Assembly: GCA_949128115.1 (NCBI GenBank)
Contig: OX421963.1
Span: forward strand, 58,027,306-58,091,305
Origin: Anaspis maculata
Lineage: Eukaryota; Arthropoda; Insecta; Coleoptera; Scraptiidae
Direction of reading: 5' to 3'
DNA length: 64,000 nucleotides
A model generated the notes under the pieces. It was given only the letters and a program-made list of their open reading frames with translations. It was not told where the DNA came from and did no database searches. Both the position numbers and the translations under genes were made by a program. Of this stretch, positions 47,641 to 59,089 are shown piece by piece. Positions within the stretch are counted from its first letter, which is position 1. Each line of letters begins with the position of its first letter.

Positions 47641-48513
47641 TTTTCTTTCCGCGCTTTTCCAAATTTAACAACGCGTATTCAGAAGAGTCGCCCAAAAGCT
47701 CCGTCCACGTTCCAACCCTAACCCCTGGACTGCTGGTACCACTTAGTGAGAAGTTGAAGTTTACCCCCGTGTCGATCATGGCTTTCTAGGACATAGCAAA
47801 TCTCAATCGTAGGCCGTCTACCCCTCCCCGCAAGATCGCTCCTTTTCCACCGCGAGGTAACGTTTGTCAATCACAAGCATCCACTCCCAAAGCCTAGCTG
47901 AACTGAAGCAGGACAAGACGCACCTCGAAAGGTGGACCAGACGCAACTAGTGAACTGCCAGGACTCAATACAATACAATACAATACAATAATAATTTATT
48001 TCCCTTTAAACAACTTACAGCGAATAAAATAATCCTAACAATATCAAAAAGGTCATAAATATGGTAAACCCTACTTAAAGTTCTGAATGGAACTTTGTGT
48101 GCAGGTGCATTTGTGTCTTCACGTTGGTTCAAAATCAGACGGTAACAATGATGAAACATTTATATGAAAAAAAGACTCACCTATAAAGAAGGCCATGACA
48201 CATCACAAGTGAAGGCCATGCAAGACACAATAACCCTAAAGGAGAACCCGACCCGTGCAGCGGAAGGCCTGGGCTCATCCCGAAAGGGGGCCCTTTTAAG
48301 ATATACCGCTCTGGACTCGGAATGTGATACTTTTGAAACACCTATATATCTACAAAATATTGATAGTACAAGTTATTTTCGATGTAACTTGTAAACTTTC
48401 TGTAGGTTTTTGAGAATTGCCGTTATGTTAGCTACCATGGTAGCGCCCATATCGGAGATATTTATTGTTAGGTTTGGTACCCCGAGCTCATTTCAGTTAC
48501 AAGGGTCCATTAT
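47641..48513. other. No gene recognised; (CAATA)n microsatellite
   Basis: Unassigned sequence with a pure ACAAT/CAATA pentanucleotide repeat at about 47968-47990. Short frames lack support. Confidence 0.5.
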
Positions 48514-50417
48514 ACAGGGTGTTTCAGGGATGATGGCAAAAAATTTAACTGTGGGTAGATCTCGTCAATATATGACGAAAACCTATTGGCGAAAATCAGC
48601 GGCCACCAGAATGCGCTGAACGCAGTCAAACATGGTGGCCCAAGGGGCCTTGACAAATAGGTACCCAGCGCACAGCCCAGCGCCGTAGCGCAGTAGCACT
48701 CGACAGTTGACAGTACCTACTCCAAATCATAAGAATATTGACAGTTTTGACAGTTGAAAAATAATTAATTTTTTTTGTCTTCCTTGTTTTCCACATCGTC
48801 GTGAATGTGAGCGAGTGAGTGTTGTAGCTCTGGTTGTAGTTTGACTTGAATTACTGCGTTAGTATACTCCGATGGACACAATGCACAATACAGCTGCAAA
48901 AAACGATACGTAAGTTGGTGAAATGCTGGCCGAAAAATGCAATCTCTGAATGCTTATTTTACATTACAGATGTTGAGTTGTGTGAGCCCCTTGCACACAA
49001 GGTGGAAATACTAAGCCCCCACAAGACAAGGCATAGGTACAACAGGACGCATCACGAAAATGTGCCAACAATTACCGTTTAGGCCAGAAAGATGAACATT
49101 CTTTTGGAGTAATCGTACGACTCATACAATGACTGTAAAGTGAAATTTCAGTAGCTAATAAGCATTTACCGCTGTCTAGAATAATAAAAATCATAGTTTA
49201 TCAATAATAATTGAGTATTCTTCAATCATAAGTTTAATCATAGCTCATCGGTTGATGTTAGTGTTTCTACAATGGAAAATATTTTCATAACGATTAAGTT
49301 GTTCTAAATCTGAACTGATGAGGCGGGTGACGGATTCTGATTTGCAGGCCAGGTATCTTCTCTCAATACCGCTGGCGTTGATCTCCAGGCTCTCCGTCTG
49401 CTCTCACTGGCTTATCGGAGATGGCTTCAAGAGTTCACAACACTGTTTTAACAACTGGTCCACAGAACCCAACCTCCAAATGGTTTTCAATTATCCATTT
49501 ATGAGACATAACAAAGCACAAGAGTCTCACAGTCGCAATGAGCCCCAGTCACCCCACACACGATTAAATGACCTGCCACAATCACTTCTTCACACTTTGT
49601 CGAGAGGGGGCTGATTTGGTCACCAACATGACCATAAATATTGGGCAAATGAATCTGTATTATCGGCATTTTCTAAAACAAAAATAAGTTAGAGATACTG
49701 CAACGAAATTCCATTCCCAACAAACCTCCAGTTCTTGGCCCACTGTTACGAGTTCGTGACTGTTACGCTTTCACTGACAGCTATCACTGTTGACAGCTGT
49801 TGTGATGTAAATGCGCACTGCGTTTACTACCTATTTGTCAAGGCCTCTTGGGCCACCATGTTTTATTGCGTACAGCGCCACCACGCGGAAAAGATTTTCG
49901 CCAATATACCATTTTGCAAAGTTCGGCCTAATGACGAAGATACAGCCCTCCAAAGTTCACTTATTTCGATTTTCAGAAATTTGTAACTCAGGAACGTTTT
50001 GACAGATTTAGCTTTAATTCAGCAAAAGCTGGTTTGTCATAATTATCTCTCAATCCGCTAAATTTGGGAAGAATCCAACCAGTGGTGTAGGAGTTATGAG
50101 GGGTCACCTTAGGTCAACTTTTCTTCGGATGCTTCTAAATTATTGACCCTCATAACTCCTACACCACTGGTTGTATTCTTCCCAAATTTGGCAGGTTCAT
50201 AGATAATTATGACAAACCAGCTTTTGTTAAATTAAAGCTAAATTTGTCAAAACGTTCCTGAGTTACACATTTTTGAAATCCGAAAAAAGTGAACTTTGGA
50301 GGGCTGTATCTTCGTCATTAGGCCGAACTTTGCAAAATGGTATATAGGTTTTCGTCATATTTTGACGAGATCTGCCCACAGTTAAATTTTTTGCTATCAT
50401 CCCTGAAACACCCTGTA
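48514..50417. mobile_element. Foldback element E with ACAGGGTGTTTC ends
   Basis: The left end ATACAGGGTGTTTCAGGGAT and the right end (inverse, finishing near 50417) continue into GGCAAAAAATTTAACTGTGG and CGTCAA.ATATGACGAAAACC. The inner arms 49905-50095 and 50140-50345 are inverse copies around a 40-bp centre. The left arm is interrupted by a second element (48590-49902). Confidence 0.85.
48590..49902. mobile_element. Nested element F with TGGCGAAAATC ends, inserted in element E
   Basis: The ends TGGCGAAAATC and GATTTTCGCCA are inverted, with arms of about 75 bp that include CATGGTGGCCCAAGG and GCCTTGACAAATAGGTA. AT flanks both sides. The opposite arm of E retains the uninterrupted CCTATATACCATT. 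The interior has a spliced-looking stretch (48871-49082: ATGGACACAATG..., GTAAGT, TTACATTACAG) and an open minus-strand frame of about 57 codons (MPIIQIHLPNIYG...) ending near 49505. I recognise neither product. Confidence 0.8.
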
Positions 50418-50510
50418 TACATCCAACACAATGTTCGTTCGTATCAGCACAGGAAACCTCAAATATGCGCAAATATTTTGTGTAGCATACAAAATGCTAT
50501 GCTGCACAAT

Positions 50511-52680
50511 TAGTGCAGTAAAGATAGTCAAAAAAGACCCCAAACCTTGAAAAAATTAATTCATGAAATTTTATGGCAGATATCGATTCAGAATTTCATC
50601 CTCTACCACATACTCAAAATCCCCGAAAATCCCAGTTGAGCATTCTTCTTGCGGCGCTGTCAAAGTATATCATGTTTGCTGCAACTAGTCCGAAAATTGT
50701 ATTCTTGTTTTTGTCACACTAGAGCTACATTGTTGGCTCAGAGCTGTTGATATACACTGCAGGGCATGACCAGACCTTCGTTTGATCTTCTAACTCATAT
50801 TTCCCGAAGAAAAAAAAAACAAAAAACACGGAAGTTGCTTTAATTCCCAATAAACAGTGTTGATCAAAGATAATCCGAGGGTTAGTGACCAAGTCTATTA
50901 AAATCTGTTTGATTTGTGACAGAGGCATGAAATTCGGTATGAGTCGTCTTCATGGTCTTCTTTTCAAATGTAAACACGATGACTCGTCATATTTTGATTA
51001 AGGGGGCCTAAGGACCCCCTTAAAAATTTGAAGTTGCAGGAACTCCTACAAACCACCGGTAAATATCGTCACACATTTCAAAAAGTAATCATTTAACTCT
51101 ACACCAAATCTTGACAAGAGCCACAACAGTTGTCGCCATGTACGCATTGTTCTTCGTGTTAAAAAAAAATGTCTTCGGAATGTCAAAACAAAACACAGTT
51201 TTTAATGATTTTTTCATCTAAGAAAATGTGAATTGATCTACTGTGTATTAAAACTCACTAATTTGTATTTGCCGGAGCTATTCATGAAGTCTGTTTTTTG
51301 ATATTGTCATTCTAGGAATGACAGCTCCCGAAGAAATAAGCCAATTCAAGTGTGAAGTTCAACAGCGTTTTTTTATTGTTCCCAATCAATATGATCGACA
51401 ATTTATGAATGGATGGATAGCTGAAACTGTTCTGTAACTTATTCTCTTTGACTACACGCGGAACCAAGCGTAAAAGCTTAGGAAAAAATGTTTTTCACGT
51501 TGCCCACCATCATAAAATTTGTGCCCCTAGGGTGTGTTTAAAATATTTCTATACCGTGTATTTACTCGAACTCAGTGCTTTGAAGTATTTCACGCCTCAA
51601 TACTGATTCTTCGTACCTTCTACTTGACAACTGCAGATCGTATTGACGTTTGTCTATACTCATTAGTCCGTATTTGTTGTTGTTTCACCAAAGTAGCATG
51701 AAATTTGGTGCAATTTTAACAGTGACAGCTGGCAGTTAAAAAATCTCTTTCAGGGCTTTCGCGCATCACTTCTCATTTAGTTATACTCATTAAAATTATA
51801 AAATAGTTGAAGCTATCCACCCAATAGTGAATTATCATCATATCAATTGGTAACATTGAAAAAAATGCTGCTGAACTGAGCACTTGAATTGGCTGGTTTC
51901 ATCTGGAATGGTTGCTTCTAAGATGTCAATATAAAGAAATTGACTTCATCAACGGCTTTGGCAGATACGAATTAGTGGACAATGATATGCGGAAGATGAA
52001 TTTACCCTTCTATTACATGAAAAAATTATAAAAACCTGGTTTTTCTTTGACATTCCAAAGAATTTTTTTTCAATATGAAGAGCAGTTCGTACATGGCGAC
52101 AACTGGTCTGCCTCTTGTTGAGATTTAACGTAGAGTCGAATGATTACTTTTTGAGATGCGTGACGATTATTAATGGTGGTTTGAATGAGTTTCTGCAACT
52201 TCTATTTTCAAGGGGGTCCCTAAGTCCCCCTAACCAAAATATGGCAAGGCACTATGCCTACATTTGAAAAGGGGACCATGAAGACCACTCATACCAATTT
52301 TCATGCCTTTATCACAAAAAGAACAGATTTTATTAAAGGTCACTAATCCCCGAACTACACTTGATTACCACTGGTAATTGCAAATTAATCAAGTAACGTG
52401 TTTTCTTTTGCGGGAAATAGGATGTTGATGGTTCAGATGACGTTCTGGTCATGCCCTGGAGTATATACCAACAGCTCTGAGCTGACAATATAGCTCTAAT
52501 GTGACAAAAGCGAGGATACAATTTTCGGACTTTTCGGACTCCAGCGCCGCAAGAAAAATGCTCGAGTGGGATTTTCGGGGATTTTGAGAACATGGTAGAG
52601 GATAAAATTCTGAATCGATAACAGCTTTGAAATTTCATGAAATAATTATTTCAACCCCAAAACCTATCTTTACTGCACTA
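50511..52680. mobile_element. TAG-ended palindromic element G, 2.17 kb, TSD AAT
   Basis: Ends TAGTGCAGTAAAGATAG and CTATCTTTACTGCACTA, flanked by AAT on both sides (50508-50510, 52681-52683). Arms of about 750 bp share GAGCATTCTTCTTGCGGCGC-like, GGGCATGACCAGA and TTCTGCAAC-type blocks. They also carry the GC hairpin (50998-51030; inverse about 52185-52220) and the GTCGCCATGTAC block. Non-coding. Confidence 0.88.
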
Positions 52681-52684
52681 AATG

Positions 52685-55287
52685 TACAGGGTGTTAACGA
52701 TAAAATTCACCCCCCTCCAGTAGATTCTCCTTCAAGATATTACGAAGAACTAAAAACTTTTTCTCAACGATTTTTCCGAGGGACCTCAAATCGATCCTCT
52801 AAAAGTTTCTAATTGGTACCGTATACAGGGTGTGATATGTGACTTTTTTATTTTAAATGCAACACCCTATATTTTATTCCGTTATTTGGCGGAGTCTTTT
52901 TTTCTGATTACAAATATATATGACACTTATGATTTATTTTACAAGTAAGTTGTCGGAAAAATAATAAAATAGGTAGTCAAATAATTTTGTTTCGCCGCAA
53001 GATGGCTTTGGTTTCTACAGTTCACTTAAAAAAAAGTTATTCTCGCAGCATTTTGTCTGCAGAATTCAACTATGCATGGATAAATAGTCTAACTCGTTTC
53101 TAATACAGGGTGTCGCGTAATTTTTAATTTTTAATTTAAACTACTCGTCAAAAGTTAAGCATAGACCAAAATTTGCTCCGATTTCAAGCAAGGATTTCTT
53201 AGGGAAAAGATATCCGATTTGAAAAAATTTATGGTGCCTGGTAGAGCTTTTCTTCAGCTATAAGATGCTATGTTGACTTACGTCACCATTGACTTTGTCC
53301 ACCATATACAGGATGCCAAAGGAAAGAGTGTCAAAAGTGTTAATTTTTGAAGTCATGGAACTTTTTTAGAAAAAATTCCCGATTTTTTCTCTCTTGAGTT
53401 TTAGAAAGCGGATATCAATATCTCGAAACGGTTCTTGACTTTTGATCGTATTTTGTCTCTTCAAAGAGTTCTTGATTTTTTTGTGAAACTTGGATTTTTT
53501 GATGCAGAATTTGCTAGGGCTCTTGCTTTTTCTTGAAAATCCACAGAAACGTACAGAATTGCTGAATGGATCATACCATGAGAAAATTTGACTTCATGAG
53601 CTTCCAGAAGAGGTTATCCTCTGGACCTCTTCAGGGGAGCTGCCCAATGAAGCATGCTGCGACATCACTTTGACACTTATTGAACCCCGCATGAATGAAA
53701 ATGCAAGACTTGTAACCATACGTTGCATCAAAATTACCATGATTACCAATTAGTCCCATCATGGGTGATTTTGTTACTGCCCAAGTCACTGAAAATTTCC
53801 AGAAGTGATATCTCCTAGACGAGTAGAGATATAACCATATTTCTTTTTTTGATTTCAATCGGACACATTATTGGTCATTCAAGCATGATGTGCAAATTTT
53901 TCACGTTCATACTTTTTCAGTGGTAGGGGGTAATTTTGACGTTTGTCATGTTGGAACTTTTTTCTTATACTTGGTATCATTGAAATGTCGACATAAATAT
54001 ATACTGTCATTTCCAGCTGATCAATTTCAAGTTTGCGTTCGGTGTTTTTCTTCCTCAAAGTCCAGATTTCCTGAGAAAACCTTTGTTAGTCCTTTGTTTT
54101 CACTACCGATGTTGAGTGGTAGATGTCATTCATGCTGACATTTCAATGATGATAAGTACAAAAAAAAAGTTTTGACATGACAAACGTCACAGTTACCCCC
54201 CTCTACTGAAAAAATAAACGTGAAAAAATTGCACATCATACTCGAATAGTCAATAATGTGTCCGATTGGAATCAAAAAAAAAATTATGGCTCTATCTCTA
54301 CTTGTCTAGGAGATATCACTTCTGGAAATTTCCATTGACTTGGGCAGTAACAAAATCACTCATGATGGGACTAATTGGTTACCATGGTAATTTTGATGCA
54401 ACGTATGGTTACAAGTCTTGCATTTTTATTCATGCTGGGTTCAATAAGTGTCAATGTGATGTCGCAGCATGCTTCATTGGGCATCTCCCCTGAAGAGGCC
54501 CAGAGGATAACCTCTTCTGGGGGCCCATGAGGTCAAATTTTCCCATGGTATAATTCATCGAGCAATTGTGTACGTTTCTGTGAATTTTCAAGAAAAAGCC
54601 ACAGCTCTAGCAAATTCTGCATAAAGAAATCTAAATTTCACAAATAAATCAAGAACTCTTTAAAAAAACAAAATACGATCAAAAGTTGAAAACCGTTACG
54701 AGATATTGATATCCGCTTTCTAAAACTCAAGAGACAAAGAATCCGGGATTTTTCCTAGAAAAGTTCCACGACTTCAAAAATTAATACTCTTGACACTCCT
54801 TCCTTTGACATTCCGTATATCATGGACAAAGTCAATGGTGCCGTAAGTCGACAAAGCGTCTTGCAGCTGAAGAAAAGCTCTACCAGCCACCATAAACTTC
54901 TTTCAAATCGGATATGTTTTCCTCAAGATATCCATGCTTGAAATAAGAGCACATTTTGCTCTATGCTTAACTTTTGACGAGCAGTTTATTTGGCTACCTA
55001 TTTAATTATTTTTTTGACAGCTTCCTTGTCAAAATAAATCATAAATGTTATATATTTTTGCGATCAGAAAGAAAGGCTTCATCAAATGACGTAATAAAAT
55101 ATAAGGTGTTGCATTTGAAATAAAAAAGGTTACATGTCACACCCTGTATACGGTACCAAGTGAAAACTTTTAGACGATCGATTCAAGATCCCTGGGAAAA
55201 ATCGTTGGAAAAAAGTTTTCAGTTTTTCAAAATATCTCAAAGGGGAATGTCCTAGAGGGGGGGTGAATTTTATCGTGAACACCTGTA
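52685..55287. mobile_element. 2.6-kb palindrome H with TACAGGGTGTT end
   Basis: TACAGGGTGTTAACGATAAA and ATTCACCCCC (left) return inverted, ending CACCTGTA at 55287. A second inner ACAGGGTGTGATATGTGAC pair lies just inside. The arms (52685-54000, 54120-55287) are alike except for about 155 bp present only in the left arm (about 52984-53139). It starts 4 bp after element G. Each arm has a 75-codon frame, mirror images of each other. Confidence 0.88.
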
Positions 55288-56217
55288 CCTACATATTATA
55301 CAGAAACCGGTCTCATTTACTGCTGAGAAGATAATTTTTATTGTAAGTGTTCAAAAATACGGCACTTGCCTTACATTTCTCAAACCCGCAGTCGCAGCCG
55401 CTAAGTTTGTGTTCTGTTTAATGTTTTTTTTTGATGATTTTTTTATTGGTACAAATGGTGGAAGAAAATAAAAAAGTTTCTATAGGAATTATTTTATTAC
55501 GAAAATGTTTATGGTGGGATATTAACAGGGAATTGTAATTTACATCACAATTGAGCTTACAACTTATCAGCACAGTCAGAGAATAACATCTCAATATTAT
55601 TTTACGTTGAAATGCAAAATTACAAATCATGGTCTCGATTTACCTCTTAGATTTTTCTAAACATTATTTCGAACATTTAGTGAACAATATTATCAAAAAG
55701 TGTAATGTCGCTTTCGCTGGTTACAAATAGTTAAATAATTATTGGTAAGTATACATAACCCTTAGTTTATGAGTATGATAAACCCGTTTTTTTTTCTTTG
55801 GAATTATCTATACAAGGGGCAGTGATTCAAGATATTCACAGCATCCTTTTATTTCTACCAACATCTTGATGCCCTCATTATCACAGCTGCTATATTTCTC
55901 AATTGAAAGACCTCGACGTTGAAAAAGTTATATTTTGATTTTCCTCAATCATTTTCCAAACACATAAACCACAAATTTCGAACTTACAAAAATAATCTGC
56001 TAAGGAGAGGTCTTTTTCCACTCAGATTTTGGAATGCACATTGCCATCAATGTTTTTTTTTTCATGAAGTACAAATTGTTTTTTTTTTTTAGGCCTGAAC
56101 TATCGGCAGTTTGTTATAGTCTCGGTTTTATAGTAGCACCAGGGGAGTAGTAGTTTAATTGATTTCAGTTTTGATTTTTCGCTAGACCGGAGTTGCCATC
56201 GGCCTGCTGGACTTATA
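55288..56217. other. 3' flank of the GPCR gene
   Basis: AT-rich with long T runs. It probably holds the minus-strand GPCR's 3' UTR. No other gene or repeat is recognised. Confidence 0.45.
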
Positions 56218-58088
56218 TCAAACACTTCGAGGATGGGTGATGGTTGTCGTTGCGGTGGGTGGAGGAGGCTTGATGAATCCTCTGGCGGGGGTCCCTCCAG
56301 AGAGACGTAGAGTTCGCAGCAGAGTGTTGCGAAAGTCCTCGGAAAACAAGCAGTAGATGTAGAAAGTGATTGAATAATTCGTCACCTCTAGTAGATTGGC
56401 AATAGCTCGGAACACCTGTAAAAAAGTGGGTGTTATTGGGGATTTTATTTAAAATATACTTATAGTAAACGACTTGATTTATCTTCCCGTGTTGCCTGCC
56501 CCACGACCTCAAGAGCGCAGTTCGAATCAATCTGCGGACTCACGTTTCCACTTTCGTACCTAACTCTTATTCACAATTTAATTTTTTTTTTACTTTGCTT
56601 GCCCTAGATTTTTTCACTTTTCGATGAATCTATGTATGCAGCAATTTATTTTTTATAGTACTACTATCAACAGGAGTATCACAAGTGCTTGGATTTTCAC
56701 GATAATTATGGCCAAGCTATCGCGAGTGCTGGTTGTAACGATATCTAGATTATGTATCTAGGGACAACCGGCCCGAGGGAAACGCTTGGCCATAATTATC
56801 CTCGTAATTATCTGATTTTTGCAAATAAGAAGTCCAAAGTGATAGCTGTCAGGTTTTGTTGTTTGTATTCAATTTATTCGGTTGCTCTTGACAGTGGGAA
56901 ATAGATGAGTGATTATTATCCTTGTAGCTCTAATAATCAAGAGTATTGTATGTAATAATAAGTTAAGAGAAATAAATTTCACCTGATAGGGGTACTTGGT
57001 CAGGTTCGATTTCGATAACGTAACGTTGAGTATGACCATCGGAGTGATGCAGACTAGAAAAAGGATGCTGGTGGAACCCAGCAGTAATACCAAACGCCGT
57101 TCCTCGGCGAATTTCCTCGGATCCTCTTCGCCGGAAATCGTCCGACTCAAGGTCATTTTTCTCCTCTTCTCGCAGGAGCGCCGATACACGATGAGGATCC
57201 TCAAGTTTAGCGCTGCCAACAGCACGATCGGAATCACTTTGAATATGATCTCTAACAGCACCTTGTAAATGCTGTATAAAGGGTGCTCGACTAGATTGGT
57301 CAGTTCCTCCCTTTGGTAGATGGTGATGCCGTCTGGCAGGAGACGGCACGTCTTCACTTTGCTGCGGAAGGCGTTGGGGAAGTACATGATGAATGTGATG
57401 ATGGGTATCAGAACCACTGCTCTGTGGGGGGATCCCAAGATGGGACGTGCGTGGCCTATAAACATGAATTTGAAAATCAATCAGTTTCCCATTCGAGGCT
57501 TGCACAGGAGAACAAGGACGCCACATATGATTTTTAACGGAGGAGTGTTAACAAGTCCCCAGTCCTTTTTTTAAAACTGGAGCAATTTTCAGAGAAGCTG
57601 AGCAAATTATGATTTAAAGGTTTGCGTGAAGCACTGCTGTGAGGAATAGACAAAAAACAGAACAGGCTCTGACGTGTTATAACCGCCGGCTACCCCATAC
57701 AAGAAGTATACCGCACGGGCGTTGCCCAACTCGAGACTTCTGTCGGTCTAAGCCACAGAGGTCCAAGCGATATTATTGTTTGATACCCCGTGCGCGTCTA
57801 CAAAAGAAACCTTCATTTATCCGCCTTGATGTAGAGATGTATGGATTTATAATTTCACATCAACATTCAACATACCTGGATGACAGACACTGACGTAACG
57901 CTCCAGAGTCAGAGCCAAGAGCATGAGGACGCCGACGCCCAAACATCCGTTGCCCAGAAACAGTTCTAGATGTGCAAAGTAAAACGCAGACAGGTGCTGC
58001 ACCCAGTGGCCATGCTCTCTGTGGATCAGCACCCTCCAAGCGAAAGGGAGGGCGAAGAGAATCGCTAATAAGGCCGCTGCCGAATAGC
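56218..58088 (-). CDS. Class-A peptide GPCR (FMRFamide-receptor-like), 3' three exons only
   Basis: Rhodopsin-family receptor for a neuropeptide, in the plasma membrane. Minus-strand exons are 57876-58088, 56983-57455 and 56218-56415, with matching phases and GT-AG introns of 420 and 567 bp. Together they give about 294 residues, from TM2 to the C-terminus. Exon 1 covers TM2-TM3 and ends in ERYVSVCHP, the DRY-box equivalent. The G-HARPILGSP that continues it is typical of insect FMRFamide/orphan peptide receptors. Exon 2 carries TM4-TM6 (FPNAF; CITPMVILNV). Exon 3 has TM7 with VTNYSITFYIY in place of NPxxY, then helix 8 (FSEDFRNTL) and a Pro/Thr-rich tail. The first exon starts in phase after GTTCCAG, so an upstream exon with the N-terminus and TM1 must exist; I did not find it before 64000. 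The exact ligand is unknown. Confidence 0.82.
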
Positions 58089-59089
58089 CTGGAACAAGAC
58101 TTCCGATGTAGCGGCTAATTTTGCATAAATTTATTAAATATTCACATAGGAAAAAGGAATTTCATTCCTGCAACGTTAGAATTCAGTACTAGATTTCGCG
58201 AACAAGGTTTTTGGCCGTGTTAGACACCACCCGACGGGGAAGTTCCGTAGGTATATAAGTCAAAGTCAGACTGGATATAACGGGTAGTATTATTTATGAG
58301 ATTTATTCCCAACATTCACTGCCTACCTCTTTTTAAATTTCTATACTCGCTAAACAGGATTGAATTAACTCGTGTTTTCACGTTTGTACTAATGATGGAT
58401 TTTAACATTGAGCGGGGACTCAAGGGACTCCGGCGAACGGGCGTAGTCGCATAAATACCAATTTAACTCGAATCTGTGTGTTACAATATGACCCACATTT
58501 ACATTTAGCAACGTGAGAAGGAAGAGTTGAAAACGGGATGTTGGAGGACAATTTGGAATATTACAATTTTAATTCGAAAGCTGACTCTCGTTCAAGAGTC
58601 TCGAAAATGAGTTGCACAAATTCACTTAACATTGTAAAAGCTGAATCGAGAGAACCTTCGACGAGAAAACGACGAAGGTGCTATCCTCGGTGCTATCGTT
58701 AGACTGTTGAAAAGTTGATGATAATGCGGTCGTCAACTCTGCCACGCCACGGGACCGTCCATTCATCTGTCTTGTCATTGAACTCCTCTTTAACTAAAAA
58801 TCATAGCGACTTTAGTTTCTTTTGCAAATGACACATGACACTCTTTTGATTTTGCTTTTGGCAAATTTAGTTACTACGTGGCTAAGTTAGTTACAACCAA
58901 AAATTAGTAGCGTTTTTCAATAAGCATTTTTAGCGCTTGTCTATGCATTAACATATTCTTTAATCAACTCTGGTACTACTAACTGTAAACAGTCATGAGA
59001 GCGAGAAAACATCGTCGTCATGTCATCGCTTCACCCAGAAAGCCCATCCATACAAAATGATAAATAATTACGACTTTTATTTTTTAAAT
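58089..59089. other. Upstream of the last visible GPCR exon; no gene recognised
   Basis: Presumably intron of the GPCR, since an upstream exon with TM1 is required. I found no TM1/TM2-like exon ending in phase 1 on the minus strand here. Confidence 0.45.

Noticed and set aside
56500..56545. tRNA-like B box (GCAGTTCGAATC)
   Set aside because: No A box or foldable 70-90-nt cloverleaf around it; it lies in a GPCR intron.
56963..57526. 187-codon minus-strand frame over the middle GPCR exon
   Set aside because: Alternative frame of the GPCR exon that crosses its splice sites; no recognisable domain.
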